In this document: positions 1 to 11,360 of the stretch, one piece after another
Layout of the letters: every line of letters begins with the position of its first letter
Position numbering within the stretch: the first letter of the stretch is position 1
Translations under genes and position numbers: made by a program
Notes under the pieces: generated by a model
Told to the model about the DNA's origin: nothing
The model's database searches: none
What the model saw: only the letters and a program-made list of their open reading frames with translations
Origin: Oscarella lobularis
Lineage: Eukaryota > Porifera > Homoscleromorpha > Homosclerophorida > Oscarellidae
DNA: 64,000 bases
Assembly (NCBI RefSeq): GCF_947507565.1
Contig: NC_089193.1
Location: 62,001-126,000, forward strand
Direction: 5' to 3'

Positions 1-251
1 AGAAGGCAAGGAGCTGGGATTTTAAAAGGTACGTCAGCGCCACCATCAAAATTGAATATATGTTTTCATTCATATGGCAACAGGCGACAAAGAAAAGAAC
101 TAGCAAAATGAAAAATGACTTTATGTGTCTTACTTTGCATTACGTAATAATTTTTTGATTAGCACTAGGCGCATAATACAATCACGCGCGCTCGCGTCGC
201 ACGTGCTCGCAGTAGTTAGACGCGAGAACAGCTAGGGTCGCACAACGAGTC
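1..251. other. AT-rich unique flank, nothing recognised
   Basis: This stretch is AT-rich at its start and becomes CpG-rich near 180-245, with several CGCG and ACGTG words. I see no convincing exon, RNA gene or repeat in it. It could be a promoter side of something outside the window, but nothing in the sequence decides this. Confidence 0.4.
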
Positions 252-792
252 GAAAAGTAGGATGAGTCATGTCAAATTTTATTTGAATAAAGTCCCGGAT
301 GTAAGTACAAAAATTAAACAGAGTTTCCCCTCTCCTCCATCCACCCCCTCGCCCCACATGGGAGGCAAGGCCAGGTGGGCACCTGCTGTGAGTCAAAGGA
401 CTCGTGGGGTCACTCCATACTCCCCCGCGGAGGGTGAGCCCGTTTAACCTCCTGGCTCCGAGCCTTGGACTGTGAAAGTGGCAGCTGGGATGTCAGTCCA
501 CTCACAGGTGCAATTCCAAGGGGCGTCACTGATTTACCCGCCAGTGCTCTGCCTTACGCGGGGAGGCAACTCGATAGCCTCTGCAGAGGTATGGCCTATT
601 TATCGCTCTTGGCCACAGAGGGATGGCTGCGTCTGCCTCGTCGGATTGGAGGAACAACTACACGGCAAACCAATTGACAAAGGGGAAAACAAAGAAAAGT
701 ACCTGGCGTCGGCCAAAGTCTCGAGTAGATAAACGTCCGGAACAACTAAAGACCTATTCGTCGCTCTTGGCCACAGAGGAATTGCTAGCATG
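252..792. other. Unclassified unique sequence of moderate GC
   Basis: Higher GC than its neighbours and not part of any satellite here. Short open frames of 60-86 codons occur on both strands, but none shows a domain, a composition bias or splice context that supports coding. It contains a separated direct repeat (593-622 and 751-780). It could be part of a transposable element, but I see no terminal repeats or element protein, so I leave it unclassified. Confidence 0.35.
593..780 (+). repeat. Spaced direct repeat around TCGCTCTTGGCCACAGAGG
   Basis: Two copies of a roughly 30-bp segment (593-622 and 751-780) share a 19-bp identical core, TCGCTCTTGGCCACAGAGG, preceded by a closely similar CCTATT. 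The copies start 158 bp apart in the same orientation. Such spaced repeats can bracket an insertion or mark an old duplication; the sequence does not tell which. Confidence 0.6.
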
Positions 793-807
793 AAATATAA
801 GGTCTAT

Positions 808-882
808 GAGTAATTTTATTAGAAATAGAAAATTACTCAAGGGACTATGAGTAAACTTGGGATACCTCTATAGTTATTACTC
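808..882. repeat. Inverted repeat, 10-bp perfect arms
   Basis: GAGTAATTTT (808-817) and AAAATTACTC (829-838) are perfect inverted arms around an 11-nt loop. A second, shorter pair GAGTAA / TTACTC follows at 848-853 and 877-882, so the CTATGAGTAA motif occurs twice. A stem-loop is possible; no function is evident. Confidence 0.55.
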
Positions 883-936
883 TAAGCCTAGTCCTTATGG
901 AAGACGTTTCTCAACTGAAGCGATGTAACTTCTTAC

Positions 937-1048
937 CTCAACATCTGCATAGGGATCCGGATGGTCCTTGACATAGCTACACGCCCGAAGGATATTCTGT
1001 CGCGTTTTCGCGGCCCCAAGGGCCCGCTTGAAACAAGGGAAGATACAC
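937..1048 (-). CDS. Candidate internal exon, unidentified protein
   Basis: On the minus strand a 112-nt open block lies between an acceptor ending in a T-rich tract plus TTAG (just above 1048) and a consensus donor GAG|GTAAGA (931-936). Read in phase 1 it gives 37 codons without a stop, ending ACSYVKDHPDPYADVE. The good splice signals and open frame are why I list it. I do not recognise the protein. No partner exon is convincing in the next few hundred bases either way, so it may be an isolated exon, a fragment, or chance. Confidence 0.35.
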
Positions 1049-1199
1049 CTAAAAAATAAAAAAAACAATTTTATTTTTTGGTTGCTATGGCAACGATACT
1101 TTGGCTATCAACAACTCCGGGGTCAGAGAGACCAGATAAAAAATCTCGGCTCTATCTGACAAAGGGAAGGCACTTTGCCAACGTCGCAAAGATGTACAA

Positions 1200-2110
1200 A
1201 AAGCCAAAAAGTTTACGAGTAGAAATTTCACCTAAAAAATTTGACCGACGGCCACCAAACCCTTTCGTCCCTTGCGTACCACCCAATAGAAAATCTCTCC
1301 AGGAAAAATCGCGAACGAATTCCTTCAGGGGACGGAGAAAATCGAAAAACAATTTCGAATTTTCTCGTTCGCGATCAAACGACTTAAAAATCGTGCCATT
1401 TCGCCACGAAACGTCGCACGACGACCGGACCGCGACCAATCGAATCGCCAACGACGACTCTATAAGATTGGTTCAAAGCCATGTCGAAATTCGCGAATTT
1501 TCGACATAAAAACGTGTCAAATAAACAAACACGCCTTCTCGCGTGCTCCGAAATCACCCCACCTTTGCGACGCCGTCGTGCCTCAACGACGCCACGTACG
1601 GCGACGAACGTACCATCGATCGAAACCCTATATCATCTAGTTTTCGATTTTCGATTCGCCGACGGCATACGATACGCCGTTTGTCGTGGAGCGAGCGCGA
1701 AAGTTAAGGGCCACGCCCCCTTTTCGCACATCGAAATCGTCGCAAACGACTCGAAATACGCCACGGAATGCAGCTAAACGCTTCGTAACGTTCCGAAAAC
1801 ATGATTCCGCGTCGAAACGAAACGATTCCAGCGCATTTCGCAGGGCGCGTCGCACCTTGGCGACCCGACGCCTCGATTTCGATCGTTTCGCGCCATTGCG
1901 AACGGTCGAACGGGTTCTAAACTACTCAAGACTCACCTCTTTCACTCTTTTGACTTCGCTCAAGCTTCGAATCTGTCGTTTTGAGCCATTTTCCATTCAT
2001 TCGTAACAAACGAGTCAAGCGCGCTAACGCACGCACGTGACTATGGTGGATTATATAAGTGACGTCAAAAAAAGTATTGAAAACAAAGATTTCAAACTAT
2101 TTACAATCGA
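1200..2110 (+). repeat. Dispersed repeat, copy A
   Basis: This CpG-rich segment is collinear with 13080-14045. Shared landmarks in the same order are ACGTCGCACGA, TTTTGACATAAAA-like, CGACGGCAT...CGCCGTTTG, a run of CACGCCCCC followed by TTTT, a CTTGGCGAC block, GCGCGCTAAC, CACGTGAC, GTGACGTCA and TTTCAAA. The copies are clearly diverged and neither holds a conserved reading frame, so the shared unit is probably non-coding. Each copy is followed on its right by ACAAATTGTCCC repeats. It may be part of a mobile element that carries tandem repeats. The alternative is two old segmental duplicates. The outer boundaries are approximate. Confidence 0.6.
2034..2067 (+). promoter_or_regulatory. E-box plus CRE module (copy A)
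   Basis: CACGTGAC (2034-2041) and the CRE octamer TGACGTCA (2060-2067) start exactly 26 bp apart, with a TATA-like ATTATATAAG between them. The same pair with the same spacing is in copy B (13970-14003). bHLH-Zip and CREB/ATF factors are known to bind such sites in animals. Use as a promoter is inference. Confidence 0.4.
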
Positions 2111-2339
2111 TAATAGTGTAGCAGGGGTTTGCGAGGGTGTTCGAGGCAAAACGGTACACGTTAAGCGTTAAACGAGCCCGAATTCCACTCGACGGCAGCT
2201 CTACACAGTCTGTTCGCTCTAACTCGGTTCGCTTTGTACCTAACCCGATCCCTACCTTCTAAACCTTCACCCCAGTATCTGTCCACGCGGTTCTCGCTTT
2301 CCACGTGTCCGTTGCGCCTGTTATGACGACTGGAACGGC
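2111..2339. other. Unique spacer, nothing recognised
   Basis: Moderately CpG-rich unique sequence between dispersed repeat A and the first satellite fragments. A 78-codon minus-strand frame crosses it (2161-2397), but it runs into satellite D and has no features of a protein gene. Confidence 0.4.
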
Positions 2340-2826
2340 GCGTCGTTCGTATTCTCGAAAATTGTCCTAGGACAATTTTATAATTGTCCCAGAACAAATT
2401 GTCCCAAGGACAAATTGTCCCAAGGACAATTTTGAAAAGATCCTTTACTCATAATGAAGGTAGAACCTTCACTCCTAATGAAGGTACAGGGTTCTGCCGA
2501 GAATATTTTTAGTGTGGGAAGAAGGTATGGAAGGATAGATAAAATACGCAATTTTAAAAAAAGTCCGAGACAATTTTGAAAATCGTCAAAGACAATTTTA
2601 AAATGGTCCTAGGCAATTTAAAAAATTTCCTAAAACGATTTTTAAAATTGTCTTGGACCATTTTTAAAACTGTTTTGGCGATTTTTAAATTTTTTAAATT
2701 GTCTTAGGACAATTTTAAAAATTGTCCCAAGACAATTTTAAATGATTGTCTTGAAACAATTTTTAAAATTGTCCTGAGACAATTTTAGACTTGTCTTGGG
2801 ACAATTTTTAGAATTGTCTGGGGACA
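2340..2826. repeat. Left flank of satellite A: degenerate D, C and AT-palindrome repeats
   Basis: In order, this holds a few ACAAATTGTCCC units (about 2355-2440, family D), one to two units of the GAAGGTAGAACCTTC repeat (about 2455-2485, family C), and a field of AT-rich palindromic units of the form GGACAATTTTAAAATTGTCC (about 2560-2826). The same three families recur in reversed order on the right side of satellite A, which is the main reason to annotate this degenerate stretch carefully. Confidence 0.7.
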
Positions 2827-5800
2827 ATCTTTACGAATCTACGATCTACGAATCTACGATCTACGAATCTACGATCTACGAATCTACGATCTACGATATA
2901 TATTTACAATCTACAAATCTAACGATCTACAAATCTACAATCTACAAATCTACGATCTACGAATCTACGATCTACGAATCTACGATCTACAAATGTACAA
3001 ATCTACGATCTATATTTACAATCTACAAATCTAACGATCTACAAATCTACAATCTACAAATCTACGATCTACGAATCTACGATCTACGAATCTACAATCT
3101 ACGAATCTAACGATCTACAAATCTACAATCTACAAATCTACGATCTACAAATCTACGATCTACGATCTACGAATCTACAATCTACAAATCTAAAAATCTA
3201 CGATCTACAATCTACAAATCTAACGATCTACAAATCTACAAATCTACAAATCTACAATCTACGATCTACAATCTACAAATCTACGATCTACAATCTATAA
3301 TCTACAAATCTACGAATCTACGATCTACAAATCTACGATCTACAAATCTACAATCTACAAATCGAAGCTACAAATCTACGATCTACGAATCTACGATCTA
3401 CGAATCTACGATCTACAAATGTACAAATCTACGATCTATATTTACAATCTACAAATCTAACGATCTACAAATCTACAATCTACAAATCTACGATCTACGA
3501 ATCTACGATCTACGAATCTACAATCTACGAATCTAACGATCTACAAATCTACAATCTACAAATCTACGATCTACAAATCTACGATCTACGAATCTACGAT
3601 CTACGAATCTACAATCTACGAATCTAACGATCTACAAATCTACAATCTACAAATCTACGATCTACGAATCTACGATCTACGAATCTACAATCTACGAATC
3701 TAACGATCTACAAATCTACAATCTACAAATCTACGATCTACAAATCTACGATCTACGATCTACGAATCTACAATCTACAATCTATAATCTACACATCTAC
3801 GAATCTACGATCTACAAATCTAACGATCTACAAATCTACAATCTACAAATCTACGATCTACGAATCTACGATCTACGAATCTACAATCTACGAATCTAAC
3901 GATCTACAAATCTACAATCTACAAATCTACGATCTACAAATCTACGATCTACGATCTACGAATCTACAATCTACAAATCTAAAAATCTACGATCTACGAA
4001 TCTACGATCTACAATCTACAAATCTAACGATCTACAAATCTACAAATCTACAAATCTACAATCTACGATCTAAAATCTACAAATCTACGATCTACAATCT
4101 ATAATCTACAAATCGACGAATCTACGATCTACAAATCTAACGATCTACAAATCTACAATCTACAAATCTACGATCTACAAATCTACGATCTACGAATCTA
4201 CAATCTACGAATCTAACGATCTACAAATCTACAATCTACAAATCTACGATCTACGAATCTACGATCTACGAATCTACGATCTACAAATGTACAAATCTAC
4301 GATCTATATTTACAATCTACAAATCTAACGATCTACAAATCTACAATCTACAAATCTACGATCTACGATCTACGAATCTACAATCTACGAATCTAACGAT
4401 CTACAAATCTACAATCTACAAATCTACGATCTACGAATCTACGATCTACGAATCTACAATCTACGAATCTAACGATCTACAAATCTACAATCTACAAATC
4501 TACGATCTACAAATCTACGATCTACGATCTACGAATCTACAATCTACAATCTATAATCTACACATCTACGAATCTACGATCTACAAATCTAACGATCTAC
4601 AAATCTACAATCTACAAATCTACGATCTACGAATCTACGATCTACGAATCTACAATCTACGAATCTAACGATCTACAAATCTACAATCTACAAATCTACG
4701 ATCTACAAATCTACGATCTACGATCTACGAATCTACAATCTACAAATCTAAAAATCTACGATCTACGAATCTACGATCTACAATCTACAAATCTAACGAT
4801 CTACAAATCTACAAATCTACAAATCTACAATCTACGATCTAAAATCTACAAATCTACGATCTACAATCTATAATCTACAAATCGACGAATCTACGATCTA
4901 CAAATCTAACGATCTACAAATCTACAATCTACAAATCTACGATCTACAAATCTACGATCTACGAATCTACAATCTACGAATCTAACGATCTACAAATCTA
5001 CAATCTACAAATCTACGATCTACGAATCTACGATCTACGAATCTACGATCTACAAATGTACAAATCTACGATCTATATTTACAATCTACAAATCTAACGA
5101 TCTACAAATCTACAATCTACAAATCTACGATCTACGATCTACGAATCTACAATCTACGAATCTAAAGATCTACAAATCTACAATCTACAAATCTACGATC
5201 TACAAATCTACGATCTACGATCTACGAATCTACAATCTACAAATCTAAAAATCTACGATCTACGAATCTACGATCTACAATCTACAAATCTAACGATCTA
5301 CAAATCTACAATCTACAAATCTACGATCTACAAATCTACGATCTACGAATCTACGATCTACGAATCTACAATCTACGAATCTAACGATCTACAAATCTAC
5401 AATCTACAAATCTACGATCTACGAATCTACGATCTACGAATCTACAATCTACGAATCTAACGATCTACAAATCTACAATCTACAAATCTACGATCTACAA
5501 ATCTACGATCTACGATCTACGAATCTACAATCTACAAATCTAAAAATCTACGATCTACGAATCTACGATCTACAATCTACAAATCTAACGATCTACAAAT
5601 CTACAAATCTACAAATCTACAATCTACGATCTACAATCTACAAATCTACGATCTACAATCTATAATCTACAAATCTACGAATCTACGATCTACAAATCTA
5701 ACGATCTACAAATCTACAATCTACAAATCTACGATCTACAAATCTACGATCTACGAATCTACAATCTACGAATCTAACGATCTACAAATCTACAATCTAC

Positions 5801-8609
5801 AAATCTACGATCTACGAATCTACGATCTACGAATCTACGATCTACAAATGTACAAATCTACGATCTATATTTACAATCTACAAATCTAACGATCTACAAA
5901 TCTACAATCTACAAATCTACGATCTACGATCTACGAATCTACAATCTACGAATCTAACGATCTACAAATCTACAATCTACAAATCTACGATCTACAAATC
6001 TACGATCTACGATCTACGAATCTACAATCTACAAATCTAAAAATCTACGATCTACGAATCTACGATCTACAATCTACAAATCTAACGATCTACAAATCTA
6101 CAAATCTACAAATCTACAATCTACGATCTACAATCTACAAATCTACGATCTACAATCTATAATCTACAAATCTACGAATCTACGATCTACAAATCTACGA
6201 TCTACAAATCTACAATCTACAAATCGAAGCTACAAATCTACAAAATCGAAGCTACGAATCTACAAATCTACGAATCTACAAATCTACAAATCTACAAATC
6301 GAAGCTACAAATCTACTACAAATCTACGATCTACGAATCTACAATCTACAAATCTACAATCTACGAATTTACGATCTACAATCTACAAATCTAAAAATCT
6401 ACAATCTATAATCTACAAATCTACGAATCTACGATCTACAAATCTACGATCTATAATCTACAAATCGAAGCTACAAATCTACGATCTACGAATCTACAAT
6501 CTACAATCTATAATCTACAAATCTACGAATCTACGATCTACAAATCTAACGATCTACAAATCTACAATCTACAAATCTACGATCTACGAATCTACGATCT
6601 ACGAATCTACAATCTACGAATCTAACGATCTATAAATCTACAATCTACAAATCTACGATCTACAAATCTACGATCTACGATCTACGAATCTACAATCTAC
6701 AAATCTAAAAATCTACGATCTACGAATCTACGATCTACAATCTACAAATCTAACGATCTACAAATCTACAAATCTACAAATCTACAATCTACGATCTACG
6801 ATCTACGAATCTACAATCTACAAATCTAAAAATCTACGATCTACGATCTACAATCTACAAATCTAACGATCTACAAATCTACAAATCTACAAATCTACAA
6901 TCTACGATCTACAATCTACAAATCTACGATCTACAATCTATAATCTACAAATCTACGAATCTACGATCTACAAATCTACGATCTACAAATCTACAATCTA
7001 AAAATCGAAGCTACAAATCTACAAAATCGAAGCTACGAATCTACAAATCTACGAATCTACAAATCTACAAATCTACAAATCGAAGCTACAAATCTACTAC
7101 AAATCTACGATCTACGAATCTACAATCTACAAATCTACAATCTACGAATTTACGATCTACAATCTACAAATCTAAAAATCTACAATCTATAATCTACAAA
7201 TCGCGAATCTACGATCTACAAATCTACGATCTATAATCTACAAATCGAAGCTACAAATCTACGATCTACGAATCTACAATCTACAATCTATAATCTACAA
7301 ATCTACGAATCTACGATCTACAAATCTAACGATCTACAAATCTACAATCTACAAATCTACGATCTACGAATCTACGATCTACGAATCTACAATCTACGAA
7401 TCTAACGATCTATAAATCTACAATCTACAAATCTACGATCTACAAATCTACGATCTACGATCTACGAATCTACAATCTACAAATCTAAAAATCTACGATC
7501 TACGAATCTACGATCTACAATCTACAAATCTAACGATCTACAAATCTACAAATCTACAAATCTACAATCTACGATCTACAATCTACAAATCTACGATCTA
7601 CAATCTATAATCTACAAATCTACGAATCTACGATCTACAAATCTAACGATCTACAAATCTACAATCTACAAATCTACGATCTACGAATCTACGATCTACG
7701 AATCTACGATCTACAAATGTACAAATCTACGATCTATATTTACAATCTACAAATCTAACGATCTACAAATCTACAATCTACAAATCTACGATCTACGATC
7801 TACGAATCTACAATCTACGAATCTAACGATCTACAAATCTACAATCTACAAATCTACGATCTACAAATCTACGATCTACGATCTACGAATCTACAATCTA
7901 CAAATCTACAATCTACAAATCTACGATCTACGATCTACGAATCTACAATCTACAAATCTAAAAATCTACGATCTACGAATCTACGATCTACAATCTACAA
8001 ATCTAACGATCTACAAATCTACAAATCTACAAATCTACAATCTACGATCTACAATCTACAAATCTACGATCTACAATCTATAATCTACAAATCTACGAAT
8101 CTACGATCTACAAATCTACGATCTACAAATCTACAATCTACAAATCGAAGCTACAAATCTACAAAATCGAAGCTACGAATCTACAAATCTACGAATCTAC
8201 AAATCTACAAATCTACAAATCGAAGCTACAAATCTACTACAAATCTACGATCTACGAATCTACAATCTACAAATCTACAATCTACGAATTTACGATCTAC
8301 AATCTACAAATCTAAAAATCTACAATCTATAATCTACAAATCTACGAATCTACGATCTACAAATCTACGATCTATAATCTACAAATCGAAGCTACAAATC
8401 TACGAATCTACAAATCTACAAATCTACAAATCTACAAATCTACAAATCTACAAATCTACTACAAATCTACGATCTACGAATCTACGATCTACGAATCTAC
8501 AATCTACAAATCTACAAATCTACGATCTACGAATCTACGATCTACGAATCTAAAATCTACGAATCTACAAATCTACAATCTACAAATCTACAATCTACGT
8601 ACCATCTAA
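2827..8609. repeat. Satellite A: 7/8-bp ATCTAC array, about 5.8 kb
   Basis: The whole span is built from 7-bp and 8-bp words that all contain ATCTAC, such as GATCTAC, AATCTAC, GAATCTAC and AAATCTAC. The order of short and long words makes a higher-order pattern. The marker GTACAAATCTACGATC occurs at about 2995, 3421, 4289, 5058, 5850 and 7719, giving intervals such as 769 and 792 bp. Other pairs (CACATCTACG at about 3793 and 4561; AATCGACG at about 4110 and 4879) are 768-769 bp apart. A variant with CGAAGCTAC appears mainly at 6220-7090 and after 8140. No gene is present. Confidence 0.95.
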
Positions 8610-8719
8610 TTTTTCTTGGGACAATTTTTAAAATTGTCTTGGACCATTTATAAAATCGTCTTGGACCATTTTTAAAATTGTCTTGGACCATTTTAAAAAT
8701 TGTCTTGGACGGTTGTTTT
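8610..8719. repeat. AT-palindrome repeats, right flank of satellite A
   Basis: Several units of the form ACAATTTTTAAAATTGTC and TTGTCTTGGACCATTTTTAAA, the same family as 2560-2826. They are directly adjacent to the end of satellite A, as the left copies are to its start. Confidence 0.7.
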
Positions 8720-8843
8720 GGACGATGTACCCGGCAGTAATTATTGCAAGCTACGGGCTGTCATAACGTTATAGTAGTATGGGTCGGCGATAGGCGAGTA
8801 AGGGTCGGGGCCGACCCATGCCGACCCATGTGGGCAGAACCCT
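8720..8843. other. Unique island with nested inverted repeats
   Basis: A short non-repetitive stretch. ATGGGTCGG (8779-8787) pairs with CCGACCCAT (8811-8819). GGGTCGG (8802-8808) can pair with CCGACCC (8811-8817) across 2 nt. The two possible stems compete for the same right arm. No coding evidence. Confidence 0.45.
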
Positions 8844-9268
8844 GAAGGTAGAACTTTTACTCGTTGTGAATGTAGAACCTTCACTCGTAGTAAAGGTAGA
8901 ACCTTTACTCGTTGTGGAGGTAGAGCCTTTACTCGTAGTGTAGATAGAACCTTCACTAATATAGAAGGTAAAACCTTCCCTTGTTGTGAAGGTATAACCT
9001 TCACTCATAGTGAAGGTAGAACTTTCACTCCTAGTGAAGGCAGAACCTTCCCTCGAAGTGAAGGTAGAATCATCACTTTTTGTGAAGGTAGAACCTTCAC
9101 TCCTAATGAAGGTAAAACTTGTACTACTAATGAAATTAGAACATTCACTACTAATGAATGATCTCTCCTAATGAAGGTAGAACCTTCACTCGTTGTGAAG
9201 GTAGAACTTTCACTCGCTGTGAAGGTACAACCTACACTCCTAGTGAAGGTAGAACTTTCACTTGTTGA
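8844..9268. repeat. Satellite C: 24-bp GAAGGTAGAACCTTC array
   Basis: About 17 diverged copies of a 24-bp unit, GAAGGTAGAACCTTCACTC followed by five more bases (CTAAT, GTTGT and similar). Each unit contains the inverted pair GAAGGT / ACCTTC around AGA, so each can fold as a tiny hairpin. Because 24 is a multiple of three, minus-strand frames of 79-87 codons stay open; I do not treat them as genes. Confidence 0.85.
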
Positions 9269-9343
9269 GAATAAATACCGAATTAATTCCGAATAAATGC
9301 CGCATTAATTCCGAATAAAAGCCGCATTAATTACGAATAAATT
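9269..9343. repeat. Short 22-bp tandem repeat, about three copies
   Basis: Units of the form CCGAATAAATGCCGCATTAA repeat about three times with changes. They sit between satellites C and D. Confidence 0.6.
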
Positions 9344-10150
9344 CTCCCCAAGACAAATTGTCCCAAGGTAAAATTGTCCCAGGACAAATTGTCTCAGGAC
9401 AAATTGTCCCAGGACAAATTGTACCAAGGACAAATTGTCCCGGGACAAAATGTCCCCAGGAAAAATTGTCCCCAGGACAAATTGTCCCCAGGAAAAATTG
9501 ACCAGGACAAATTGTCCCAGGACAAATTGTCCCAGGAGAAATTCTCCCCAGGACAAATTGTCCCAGAACAAATTGTCCTGGGGACAAATTGTCCTGGGGA
9601 CAAATTGTCCCAGGACAAATTGTCCCAGGACAAATTGTCCCCAGCACAAATTGCCCCAGGATAAATTGTCCCAGGATAAAAGATTGTCCCAGGACAATAT
9701 GTCCAGGGGACAAATTGTCCGAGGACAAATTGTCCAGGGGACAAATTGTCCCAGGACAAATTGTCCACAGAACAAATTGTCCCAGGACAAATTGTCTTAG
9801 GACAAATTGTCCCCAGGACAAATTGTCCCAGGACAAATTGTCCCCAGGACAAATTGTCCCAGAAAAAATTGTCCCCAGGACAAATTGTCGCAGGACAATT
9901 TGTCCTGGGGACAAAATGTCCCAGGACAAATTGTCCTGGGAACATTTGTCCTGGGACAATTTGTCCTGGGACAAATTGTCTCAGGACAAATTGTCCCACG
10001 ACAAATTGTCCCAGGACAAATTGTCCCAGGACAAATTGTCCCAGGACAAATTGTACCCAGGGCAAATTGTACCCAGGAAAAATTGTCCCAGGACAAATTG
10101 TCCCAGGAGAAATTGTCCCCAGGACAAATTGTCCCAGAACAAATTCTCCC
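9344..10150. repeat. Satellite D, array 1: 15/16-bp ACAAATTGTCCCAGG
   Basis: About 50 copies of ACAAATTGTCCCAGG, with a 16-bp form carrying an extra C. Within the array some blocks switch to the opposite orientation (about 9885-9965), creating near-palindromes such as CCAGGACAATTTGTCCTGG. Frames up to 252 codons run on both strands because the 15-bp unit is a multiple of three; these are arithmetic, not genes. Confidence 0.92.
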
Positions 10151-11360
10151 AAAAATTACAGCGAAATTACAGGGGGTTAGCCAACGGGTATCTCCTGTAA
10201 TAAATTACAGCGAAATTACAGGGGGTTAGCCAACGGGTATCTCCTGTAATAAATTACAGCGAAATTACAGGGGGTTAGCCAACGGGTATCTCCTGTAATA
10301 AACTACAGCGAAATTACAGGGGCTAGCCAACGCGTCTCTCCTCTCATAAATTACAGCGAAATTATAGGGGGTTAGCCAACGGGTTTCTCCTGTAATAAAT
10401 TAAAGCGAATTTACAGGGGCTAGCCAACAGGTATCTCCTGTAATAAATTACAGCGAAATTACAGGGGGTTAGCCAACGGGTTTCTCCTGTAATAAATTAA
10501 AGCGAATTTACAGGGGCTAGCCAACAGGTATCTCCTGTAATAAATTACAGCGAAATTACAGGGGGTTAGCCAACGGGTTTCTCCTGTAATAAATTAAAGC
10601 GAATTTACAGGGGCTAGCCAACAGGTATCTCCTGTAATAAATTACAGCGAATTTACAGGGGGTTAGCCAACGGGTTTCTCCTGTAATAAATTACAGCGAA
10701 TTTACAGAGGCTAGCCAACGGGTATTCCTGTAATAAATTACAGCGAAATTACAGGGGGTTAGCCAACGGGTCTCTCCTGTAATAAATTACAGCGAAATTA
10801 CAGAGGCTAGCTAACGGGTCTCTCCTGTAATAAATTACAGCGAAATTACAGGGCTAGCCAACGGGTCTCTCCTGTAATAAACTACAGCGAAATTACAGGG
10901 GGTTAGCCAACGGGTCTCTCCTGTAATAAATTACAGCGAAATTATGGGGGGGTAGCCAACGGGTCTCTCCTGTAATAAATTACAGCGAAATTACAGGGTC
11001 TAGACAACAAGTCTCTCCTGTAAAAAATTACAGCCAAATTACAAGGGTTAGCTAACGGGTCTCTCCTGTAATAAACTATAGCGAAATTACAGGGGCTAGC
11101 CAACGGGTCTCTCCTGTAAAAAATTACAGACAAATTACAGGGGGCTAGCCAACGGGTTTCCCTGTAAAAAATTACAGCGAAATTACAGGGGCTAGCCAAC
11201 GGGTCTCTCCTGTAATAAACTACAGCGAAATTACAGGGGGTTAGCAAACGGGTCTCTCCTGTAATAGATTACAGTGAAATTACAGGGGGTTAGAGAAGGG
11301 GTCTCTCCTGTGATAAACTACAGCGAAATTACAGGGGCTACCCAACGGGTCTCTCCTGTG
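10151..11360. repeat. Satellite E, array 1: 49-bp unit
   Basis: About 25 copies of a 49-bp unit containing TTAGCCAACGGGTCTCTCC. Arms ATTACAGG and CCTGTAAT in each unit are inverted around roughly 20 nt, so each repeat can form a stem-loop. Between about 10360 and 10660 a two-unit block recurs every 97 bp, marked by TTAAAGCG at about 10400, 10497 and 10594. This array lies between two D arrays. Confidence 0.92.

Noticed and set aside
1078-2006. Frames of 98-143 codons in dispersed repeat A
   Set aside because: Copy B has no matching frames, and codon-level conservation between copies is absent.
1-2339. tRNA or rRNA genes in the unique parts
   Set aside because: I looked for cloverleaf-like arms, the B-box GGTTCRANYCC pattern and rRNA core motifs here and in 56351-64000 and saw none convincing.
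2827-8609. Telomeric repeat
   Set aside because: ATCTAC words do not match known animal telomere units such as TTAGGG, and unique DNA lies on both sides.
9305-10229. Many overlapping frames of 96-252 codons on both strands
   Set aside because: All derive from the 15-bp satellite D unit, which stays open in several frames at once. Simultaneous openness on both strands is a repeat effect.
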